A stretch of 64,000 bases of DNA from Bacteroides nordii WAL 11050 = JCM 12987 (GTDB taxonomy: Bacteria; Bacteroidota; Bacteroidia; Bacteroidales; Bacteroidaceae), in NCBI GenBank assembly GCA_000613465.1, contig BAJA01000010.1, positions 62,001 to 126,000 of the forward strand, in the 5' to 3' direction. The position numbers and the translations under genes were made by a program. Shown here piece after piece: positions 53,835 to 62,051 of the stretch; the stretch's first letter is position 1, and every line of letters begins with the position of its first letter. Below the pieces are notes generated by a model. That model saw only the letters and a list, made by a program, of their open reading frames with translations. It searched no databases and was not told the origin of the DNA.

Positions 53835-54842
53835 TTTCGTTGTTCCTCTTACTACCAGGTTGGTTCTTACAATTTTGTTTGCACTTTTGGTATTGGGGTT
53901 CTCTTCTATTTTATCGATCAGGATATGTATGGCACTTTTTCCTACTTCCTCACCGTGCTGTTCTACCGTTGTTAGTTTAGGATCGGTACTTTGCGCAATT
54001 GCTCCGTCGGTAAATCCACAGATGGATACTTCATCCGGTACTTTCAGTCCCACCAGTTTGCAGGAGTATAGAATGCCCGAAGCAGTTTCGTCATTAATGG
54101 CGAAAAATCCATCCGGGCGGTCTTCTCTTTCCAGTATATCGGGGGTAATGGCAATGGCTTGTTCGCGGGTATCACAAAGTTTTATCATGCTCTCGTCCAC
54201 AGGTATTTTATACTTTTTCATGGCATCCAGATAACCGTTTCTCCGGTTTTTTGAAATTTCGAGGTGGGGTGCAGCGCTATAAAAAAAGATGCGTTTGCAG
54301 CCTGTTTGTATCATATACTCCACAGCAGAAAATGAACCTGCGTAATCATCCACTACCACCCGTTCGGTATTAATACCCGTACAGATACGGTCATAAAAGA
54401 CGATTGGAATATTATTGTCGAGTAATTCCTGATAATGATCATATTGAGAAGTATCTTTGGCGAGTGACGCAATAACACCACAAACCCGGGCTGCCTGAAA
54501 AGAGTGAACAATCTTAACCTCTTGCTCATATTTCTCGTTGCTTTGTGCTACAAGAATGTTGTATCCGGCCTGAGATGCCGTTTCCTCAATGCCACTCAAT
54601 ACACATGAAAAGAAATGATGTACCAGTTGCGGGATAATCACACCAATAGTATTGGAACGGCTGGTTCGGAGGTTTAGGGCCAGTGCATTTGGTTTATAAT
54701 TATGTTCGCGTGCGTATGTATGTACAGCGTTTCGGGTTTCCTGGCTGATGTCCGGATTATCCTTCAGTGCCCTTGAGACAGTGGAAGGGGATACTCCCAA
54801 TTCACGGGCTATGTCTTTGATGGTAATTTGCGGTTTGCTCAT
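53832..54842 (-). CDS. LacI-family transcriptional regulator of the glucan locus
   Basis: 336 residues. The N-terminal helix-turn-helix (TIKDIARELGVSPSTVSRAL, residues 7-26) and hinge (NALALNLRTSRSNTIGVIIP) are followed by a periplasmic-binding-protein-like sensor domain (PIVFYDRICTG, GFFAINDETASGILY, VSICGFTDGAIAQSTDP). It probably senses an alpha-glucoside and controls the two diverging arms of this locus; palindromic LacI-type sites lie at 54954 and 55720. It is first in a minus-strand set with the MFS and GH65 genes. Confidence 0.92.
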   Translation of the reverse strand: MSKPQITIKDIARELGVSPSTVSRALKDNPDISQETRNAVHTYAREHNYKPNALALNLRTSRSNTIGVIIPQLVHHFFSCVLSGIEETASQAGYNILVAQSNEKYEQEVKIVHSFQAARVCGVIASLAKDTSQYDHYQELLDNNIPIVFYDRICTGINTERVVVDDYAGSFSAVEYMIQTGCKRIFFYSAAPHLEISKNRRNGYLDAMKKYKIPVDESMIKLCDTREQAIAITPDILEREDRPDGFFAINDETASGILYSCKLVGLKVPDEVSICGFTDGAIAQSTDPKLTTVEQHGEEVGKSAIHILIDKIEENPNTKSANKIVRTNLVVRGTTK

Positions 54843-54862
54843 AGATTTCTATTAGTTTCAGC

Positions 54863-54894
54863 CAAAGGTACTTATCTTTGTCTTTATATGCAAA
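54863..54894 (-). promoter_or_regulatory. lacI promoter
   Basis: On the minus strand, TACCTTTG (54863-54870) fits the -7 box and TTTG (54891-54894) the -33 box, with 20 bases between them. Confidence 0.65.
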
Positions 54895-54953
54895 AATAAG
54901 AGAATTGGAAGGAAGAATTTTAAAGAATCTTCCGTTTCTGTATCAGAATTAAG

Positions 54954-54967
54954 TGCAAACGTTTGCA
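54954..54967. promoter_or_regulatory. LacI-type operator, perfect palindrome
   Basis: TGCAAACGTTTGCA is a perfect 14-base palindrome with the central CG typical of LacI/GalR-family sites. It lies 60 bases upstream of the lacI -33 box. Confidence 0.75.
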
Positions 54968-55049
54968 TACTCTGCCGGATTGAAGATATAAATTTTATCT
55001 GAAATAGGGTATGTGCTTTTGTTGTTTTAGGTGCCCCCGACCTTCTTAA

Positions 55050-55139
55050 TTGTATAAATACGTATTTAACTGTTACTTAAAATGCATATTAACAGTGTGT
55101 TAAAATGCATAGTTTGACCTTATAAAATACGTATTTTAA
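55050..55139. repeat. Four palindromes phased at exactly 23 bp
   Basis: The centres are AAATACGTATTT at 55061.5, ATGCAT within TTAAAATGCATA at 55084.5, the same word at 55107.5, and TAAAATACGTATTTTA at 55130.5. Each step is 23 bp. They lie upstream of the cupin gene promoter, in the 382-base gap between lacI and the cupin gene. Confidence 0.75.
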
Positions 55140-55192
55140 TAATGTAGATTTACTAATGTTTTTTAAGAACAATCCTGTTTTCATAATCGTTT

Positions 55193-55200
55193 TATATTTG
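55193..55200 (+). promoter_or_regulatory. -7 promoter element for the cupin gene
   Basis: TATATTTG fits TAnnTTTG, 24 bases before the cupin start codon. The -33 box is unclear; the phased palindromes end 54 bases upstream. Confidence 0.55.
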
Positions 55201-55224
55201 ACATTAATAAAAATAAAATTGAAT

Positions 55225-55551
55225 ATGGAACAGTCATTTAAAAAAGGAGTTGTGCTCAATCTGGCTTCATTGGTAGAATATTCTGAAGGAGGAGTTATTA
55301 GTAAGCAGCTAATAAAAAGTCCGGCTGGAAATGTAACATTGTTTTCTTTTGATAAAGGAGAAGGACTCAGTGAACACCGTGCCCCGTTCGATGCTATTGT
55401 CCAGGTGCTGGAAGGTGTGGTAGATATTGTGTTGGATGGAAAAACATTTACCTTAAAAGCAGGAGAAAGCATTGTGTTTCCGGCTAATGCTCCACATGCT
55501 TTAACTGCTGTAGAAAAGTTTAAAATGTTACTGACTATGATGAAGGGATAA
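55225..55551 (+). CDS. Single-domain cupin protein
   Basis: 108 residues from the ATG at 55225. The open frame extends upstream into promoter sequence, so the longer version is rejected. One cupin barrel is visible: EGLSEHRAPFDAIVQVLEGVVD gives the first motif, with His and the EG turn, and KAGESIVFPANAPHALTA the second, with the metal-ligand His. Small cupins of this kind may be sugar isomerases, dioxygenase-like enzymes or binding proteins; nothing here decides. It lies between lacI and susC with its own promoter, so it may be a stress or regulatory gene rather than part of the sugar locus. Confidence 0.85.
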   Translation: MEQSFKKGVVLNLASLVEYSEGGVISKQLIKSPAGNVTLFSFDKGEGLSEHRAPFDAIVQVLEGVVDIVLDGKTFTLKAGESIVFPANAPHALTAVEKFKMLLTMMKG

Positions 55552-55719
55552 ATACTCCCTGCCTCATGTAGGTAAAGAGTACCTGTGTATCATGTACAAT
55601 AGTATATCTTTGTTTGTCTTAAATTGAATATTTATAAATAAACACAGTACAAAGATATCTTATTAAGAAAGTACTTTTATACGCGTACCTTGACTATATG
55701 CTTCTTTGGGGCTTTGCAA

Positions 55720-55733
55720 TGCAAACGATTGCG
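55720..55733. promoter_or_regulatory. LacI-type operator upstream of susC
   Basis: TGCAAACGATTGCG matches the operator at 54954 in 11 of 14 positions and keeps the central CG and near-palindromic halves. It ends 32 bases upstream of the susC -33 box. This position could suit an activating or a looping-repression role. Confidence 0.65.
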
Positions 55734-55765
55734 TAGTTGCAAGCAGCGTTTTTCATATTTTTTCA

Positions 55766-55795
55766 TTTGTTTGATTGACAATAAGTCTATTTTTG
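55766..55795 (+). promoter_or_regulatory. susC promoter
   Basis: TTTG (55766-55769) and TATTTTTG (55788-55795) are separated by 18 bases, matching the Bacteroides -33/-7 arrangement. A leader of about 85 bases precedes the start codon. Confidence 0.6.
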
Positions 55796-55887
55796 TTTCG
55801 TCGTAAGATAGGAACTTGAGTTACGTTCCTGTTTCGATAGAGAGAAATCATATTAATTTATATTGTTAACTTTAACTTATTAAATGC

Positions 55888-58856
55888 ATGAAGCAAGTTA
55901 ATCTTAGAATCTATCAAATGATTCTGCCCTTATTGTTGGGGCTATTCTTGTCATTAGGCGCTTATGCACAACAAATTTCTGTAAAAGGAAATGTGAAAGA
56001 TGTTACAGGTGAACCTGTCATTGGTGCAAATGTCGTAGTCAAAGGTACTACTAATGGTTCAATTACTGATTTGGATGGTAATTTTCAACTACAGTCACCT
56101 CAAGGTGCAACACTCGTCGTTTCTTTTGTGGGATATCTTCCAGCCGAGGTAAAAGCAGCTTCTAGCGTAAATGTAGTGTTGCGTGAAGATTCTCAGTTAC
56201 TTGACGATGTTGTAGTTATCGGTTATGCAACCGGTAGTCAGAGAACTATTTCAGGGGCAGTACAGAAGGTGGGGCGTGATGAAATGAATGCGGGTGTGGT
56301 GGTAAGTCCACTACAAGCCATTAAAGGAAAGATTGCTGGTGTAAATATCCAGAAGACCGGTGGCGACCCTACAGCTGGAGCTCTATTCGTGTCAGAGGTA
56401 CAACTTCTCTTTCCGGCGGTAATGATCCGTTAGTAATTATTGATGGTGTGTTTGGTGATTTAAACATGCTAAATGCTATTTCTCCCGCTGATATTGAAAG
56501 TTTTACTGTTTTGAAAGATGCTTCGGAAACTGCTCAGTATGGATCCCGTGGTGCAAGCGGTGTTATTGTAGTTACAACAATTAAAGGTAAAAATGGTACA
56601 AAAACATTAAGCTATGATGGTAGTTTCGGTGTTGAGACTGTTTACAAGAATCTGAAAATGCTTGACGGAAATGAATTTCGTAAAGTGGTTACAGACAGAG
56701 GTTATGCGAATGCTTTAGATGGGGGAGCTAATACTAACTTCATTGAAGAAATGCAGCGTATGGGTTATACTCAGAATCATCGCGTTTCATTTGGTGGAGG
56801 TACCGAAAGCTCAAACTATAGAGCCTCTATTGGTGTTATCGACCAGAAAGGTATCATCAAAAACAATTATATGCGTAATTATACTGCGAAGTTGGATGCT
56901 TCTCAAATGATGTTCAATAATAAACTGAAGATTGATTTTGGAATGTTTGCGGCAAGAAAGGATATGCGCTATCTTAATGATTATCAAAAGACATTCTATT
57001 CTGCCGCTTCTTTTAATCCTACACTTCCCAGTGTGGCGAATGCCGATGGTACATGGCCGGAAGATCCGAATGCAAATGAAACCCAGAACCCACTGGGACG
57101 TTTGACAATTGACGATCAGGAATCTAATTCGTATGTTAATGCAAATGCACGTTTGACGTGGACTGTTGTTGACGGTTTGAAATTGAGTGTATTTGGTTCG
57201 TATACTTATAATGTAAAAGAGAATTCCAAGTATGTTCCCAATAATATTAAAGAAGGAATTGGTACAAAAGGATTGGCTTCTAAAAATGACAATAAATCCA
57301 ATATTCTTTTAGGTAACTTCACTGCTAATTATAAAAAATCTTTTGGAAAGCACTATATGGATGTATTGGGCTTGGCTGAAATACAGGATTATCAATATAG
57401 CGGATTTGGTTCGAATGCACGTTATTTTGCTACTAATTTCTTTGGTTTCAATAATCTGATGGCAGGAGCTGATATCAAACACGGAGATGCAACATCTTAT
57501 GCCAACGGTAATAAACTGGTGTCGTTCATGGGACGTTTCAACTACTCTTATGCTGACAAGTATATTGCTACAATTAATATGCGTGGTGACGGTTCTTCAA
57601 AACTTGGAGCAAATAATAAATGGGGCTTCTTCCCTTCTGCTTCTTTGGCTTGGGTACTGAAAGAAGAAGATTTCCTGAAAGATGTAAGTGCTGTATCTAA
57701 TTTGAAGGTGAGAGTTGGTTACGGATTGACCGGTAATCAGGATGCTATTTCTGCCTACAATTCTTTAATGCTCATGAGTCCTACGGGTACTACTACCGTT
57801 AATGGGAAGCCGGTGGTTACTTATGGTATTAATCGTAATGACAATCCTGATTTGCGTTGGGAGGTGAAGAAGATGTTTGATGCAGGTATTGACGCTTCTT
57901 TCTTTGATAACAGATTGTCTGCTACATTTGATTATTATTACTCAAAAACTACAGATTTGCTTTATAATTATTCTGTTCCTGTACCTCCGTTTGCATACGG
58001 TTCTATGCTTGCCAACTTGGGTTCTATGATGAATGAAGGTGTTGAATTTTCGGTTACGGCAATACCTTTGAAAAAGAAAGATATGGAATTAACTGTTTCT
58101 GCAAACTTCTCATGGCAGAGGAATGAATTACTTTCTTTGGATGGAACTTATAATGGGCAGCCTTTGAGTGCTGAAAAATATATGTCGCTCGCAAGTATGA
58201 ATGGTGCAGGCTTTATTGGTGGTAATAACAAAGTTGTTTATCAGATGGTAGGTCAACCTGTTGGTGTTTTCTATTTGCCTAAGAGTGATGGTTTGGTTGA
58301 TAAAGAAGGTAATGGCGTATATACATATCACGTTGTAAACTTAGATGGAAATAAGAAAATTGAACTTGAAGACGGAAAAGACCGTTATATCGCTGGTCAG
58401 GCAATGCCTAAGTTTTATTTAGGTGGTAACATTAGCTTCCGCTACAAACAGTTTGATATCCAGACTCAGTTTACTGGTGCTTTTGGACATAAGATTTATA
58501 ATGGTACTTCTTTGACTTACATGAATATGAGCCAATTCCCTACTTATAATGTAATGACCGGTGCTCCCGAAAAGAATATTCATGATCAGACGGTTACTGA
58601 TTATTGGTTGGAAAGAGGTGATTATGTTCATTTTGACTATGTTACACTTGGATGGAATCTGAATACAAAGAATTTAAAGAACGTCAACGCTTTACGTCTT
58701 ACTTTCTCTGTAAATAATTTGGCTACTATTACGAATTATTCAGGACTTTCTCCTATGATTAACAGCTCTACGGTAGGTAGCGATCTTGGATTGGATGATA
58801 AACGCTTCTATCCTTTAACCCGTACTTATTCATTAGGACTTAGTGTTAACTTCTAA
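55888..58856 (+). CDS. SusC-like TonB-dependent outer-membrane glycan importer (one frameshift)
   Basis: 989 residues when repaired. A signal peptide (ending LGAYAQ) leads to a carboxypeptidase-regulatory-like domain (VKGNVKDVTGEPVIGANVVVKGT), a Ton box (DDVVVIGYATG), plug, and SusC barrel with NLKVRVGYGLTGNQDAISAY and a C-terminal YSLGLSVNF. The frame breaks at 56433; one missing A near 56379 restores SSIRVRGTTSLSGG, a canonical SusC plug motif, and the frame reads on unbroken. It forms the import channel capped by the SusD-like lipoprotein encoded next. It begins the susC-D-E transcription unit behind its own promoter and operator. Confidence 0.92.
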
Positions 58857-58869
58857 AAAGAAATATATC

Positions 58870-60505
58870 ATGAAAAAAAGAATATTATATAGTTTTATTT
58901 TAGCGGCTTCTTTGAGCCTTGTCGGTTGCTCTTCATTCTTGGAGGAGGATCCAAAAGACCAGATGCCGGAATCGGAAGTGTACAAAAATCCCGATTTGAT
59001 TTATCTGAATACTGTAGCGAATTTGTATACCATGATTGGTGCCGACTATGGTGGCGGTGGTCTCGCCGGTACTGACCGTGGGTTGTATGACCTGAATACA
59101 TTTACAGCCGATGAGGCTATTCTGCCTACTCGTGATGGTGACTGGATGATGGTGGGTTATGGCGTGATTTGTTTCAGCATAACTGGGGTACCAGTAATGA
59201 TTTGGTGATTGGGACATGGGATTATTTGTATAAAGTGATCGTATCTTGTAATCAGTCAATCGATAAGTTAGTTATGTTGCAGAAAGAATATCCGGACAAT
59301 GAGTTGTTTGGAACTTATAAATCGGAAGTTCGTGCGTTGCGCGCTATGTACTACTATTATTTGCTGGATATGTTTGCACGTGTGCCTATCGTAGAATCTT
59401 CTACTATTGAAATCAAAGATGTAAGACAATCCAAACGTTCTGAAGTATTTGCTTTTGTCAGAAAGGAATTGGAAGAGTCACTTCCTGATCTCTCTGATGC
59501 AAAAGTGCAGCAGAAGGCGAATATTATGGACGAATGACTCAGTCTGTAGCGAATTATATTTTAGCTAAACTGGCTTTAAATGCAGAGATATATACCGATG
59601 ATGACTGGACGGATGCTGTGAAGCCGGATGGAAAGAATATAAAATTTACCGTAGATGGTGAAGAAGTCAATTGCTGGGAAGCTACTGTGAAGTATTGTAA
59701 TAGAATTACTGCATCGGGATATGCTCTGACTCAAGGTCTGAATGGTTTTTCTGCAAATTTTGCAGCAAAAAACGAAGGTTCTATAGAGAATATTTTTGTA
59801 ATTCCGATGGATCCGACTCTATATAAAGCAAATATGATGTACCTTACTCGTTCTCGTCATTATGCTGTAGGAGCTGCTTTGGGTTTCGGTAATGGCGGAT
59901 GGAACGGTTCATCAGCAACTTTGGAAGCAATGAAAGCCTTTGGCTATGGAACAGATACTCCGGATCCACGTTTGGATCGTACTTACTATACCGGCAAGGT
60001 GATGGTAAACGGACAATATGTGGAAGCGGATGGCAAAGTGCTTGAATATAAGCCATTGTCGGTGAAATTGAAATTTGATAAGAGTGATGCGGATATGAAA
60101 GTTGCGGGTGCGCGTATGTTTAAATATGAAGCTGATCCGGCTGCTACGAATGATGGCAAATTACAGCATAATGACTATGTGTTGTTCCGCTATTCGGATG
60201 TATTGTTAATGAAAGCTGAAGCTCTTTTCCGGGATGGAAAAGGCGGACAGTCCGAATTAAATCAGGTACGTGATCGTGTGGGTGCTTCTCAGGTTGTTAT
60301 TAGTCTGGAAAATATTCTGAAAGAACGTTTACTCGAATTAGCTTGGGAAGGTGTTCGACGTCAGGATTTGATTCGATTTGGCGAGTTTACAAAAGCGATT
60401 ACTGACAGGCCGAAGTCACAGGCATATAAAACGGTATTCCCGATTCATGAGAAAACTCTTTCTGTTAATAAGAATCTAAGTCAGAATCCAGGATACGGCA
60501 AATAA
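58870..60505 (+). CDS. SusD-like surface glycan-binding lipoprotein (two frameshifts)
   Basis: 545 residues when repaired, with a lipoprotein signal (LSLVGCSSFLEED, Cys20). TPR-type helices and the RagB/SusD fold are visible (YDLNTFTADEAILPTRDGDW, EVRALRAMYYYYLLDMFARVPIV, ERLLELAWEGVRRQDLIRFG). Missing G residues near 59148 (restoring DWMDGGLWRDLFQHNWG) and near 59529 (restoring NIMGRMTQSVANY) join three frames. Both restored stretches are standard SusD signatures, so this is one gene. It caps the SusC barrel at the cell surface and delivers alpha-glucan oligosaccharides. It starts 13 bases after susC. Confidence 0.9.
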
Positions 60506-60542
60506 GTATAAGAATAACTAACTATTATAATAAAGAAATGTT

Positions 60543-61983
60543 ATGAAAAAGATAATTCAATATATGGTAGCCGGACTGTTGCTTATGATGGTTAATACCA
60601 GTTGCAAGGATAATGAGAACTGGAGAATTATTCCTTATGAACCGGAACCACCTCAAACCATCAACATTACAGGTACTGCCACTGTTTATCCGCAAGTTGG
60701 AGAAGCTTCTCTTTTAAAAGAGATTCCTTTGGATAAAGGAGACGGATTCGATGAAAAAGCTGATATGATAGGTATCCTTACCTGGCTAAAAGCAAGTGGT
60801 GAATTTACTATTACCGATTCGGGGATTGCGTATGGAAAAGGAGATGTTACTTCTACCGATCCGTTTGAGACGGTTAACTTGAAAGAAGGTGGTGCAGGAT
60901 TTACTGTTGCCGAAGATGGTTTGTATTATGTTGTTATGAATAATACAGAGCGCCAGTTGACTGTTATTCCTGCAAAAATAGGTATTATTGGCGATGCTAC
61001 TCCTAATGCATGGAATGGTGAAACAGTAATGGAAATGTCTTTTGATCCTGCCGGATTGGTTGTTACTTCAAAATGGTCCGGTACGCTTAGTAATAAGCAG
61101 TTGAAATATCGCTTCTCGGGCGATTGGGGAGCTTCTCTTCCTTATGGCGATGTAAAAGCAGGGTTCATACCAATTTTGGTAGTGTAGGAGAAAATGATGG
61201 CGATATTGAATTGGGAACAGAAGCGGTTCAATGTGTTGGCGGCGGTAAAAACTTTAAAATAGCAAGAATGGCGAATATGATGTAACATTGGTTATTAATT
61301 TGAATACGCAGGATGTAACAGGAACAGCTAAGTTGACCAAAGAAGATACTTCAACAGCTACTTTACCGGAACATATGTATATTAACGGCAGTCCGTTCTC
61401 TGCGGATTGGAATTGGAGCGTTGCTCCCGAACTGACTTCGCTTCAGGATCTTGATGGAGTATTTTTCGGAATCTTCTATTTTGAAGCAGGTGCAGGCTTG
61501 AAATTTAACTCAAACAGAGACTGGGATGGCGGAGAATTTGGTGCAACAAACGATGAACCTTGTGACTATGGTGAACATGCTACTGGTGGATCTAATATGA
61601 ATATTGCAGAAGCAGGTTTCTATCAGGTCGCTATTGTTTGTACCCTTTCTGAAGATAAACAATCGGTTTTGAAGAAGATTGTTCTGGAAAAAGTGAAACC
61701 TTTTCTGATTGGTGATTGTGTAGGTGCATGGGATATAAAGGAAACTAATGCGTTTACTCTTCAAGAAAATATTTTTATTTCTCCGGCTTGTCCTAATAAT
61801 GGCGTGTTGCGTATGTGTGTAAAACTTCTTGATTGTCAGTGGTGGCAGTCTGAATTTACCTTGAAAGATGGTGAGATATTTTACCGTGGAAGGGGTGGGG
61901 AAGATGCAATGAAATTGACAGAAGTTGCTGCTGGTCAGACTGTAAGACTTGATTTTAAGACTGGTACAGGTAGCGTTAATTAA
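60543..61983 (+). CDS. SusE-like starch-binding surface lipoprotein (two frameshifts)
   Basis: 480 residues when repaired, with a lipoprotein signal (MVNTSCKDN, Cys21). An N-terminal Ig-like domain is followed by SusE/SusF-type starch-binding modules (IGIIGDATPNAWNGETVMEMSFDP, then PFLIGDCVGAWDIKETNAFTL). Frames break near 61168, where one base restores TNFGSVGENDGD, and near 61257, where an A restores KNSKNGEYDVTL. The Trp-rich, GDATPNAW-type motifs are characteristic of alpha-glucan-binding SusE-like proteins and are the best evidence for starch or maltodextrin as substrate. It starts 37 bases after susD and is followed by a terminator. Confidence 0.85.
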
Positions 61984-61996
61984 TGGAATATTAAAA

Positions 61997-62037
61997 TAAC
62001 TATAAAGGTCATCCACACCGGATGACCTTTATAGTTA
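61997..62037 (+). terminator. Terminator or attenuator between susE and the amylase gene
   Basis: TAACTATAAAGGTCATCC (61997-62014) and its exact complement (62020-62037) form an 18-bp stem with a five-base loop. It ends the susC-D-E message, or lowers read-through into the amylase gene that starts 15 bases later without an obvious promoter of its own. Confidence 0.8.
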
Positions 62038-62051
62038 AAACATTTATGTTT

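Noticed and set aside
55156..55224. Longer 131-residue version of the cupin
   Set aside because: The extra N-terminus reads through the -7 box; the ATG at 55225 gives a normal cupin start.
58870..60505. Programmed frameshifting or split SusD subunits
   Set aside because: Two single-base repairs restore invariant SusD motifs; no slippery heptamer with a downstream structure was seen, and neighbouring genes carry the same type of break.
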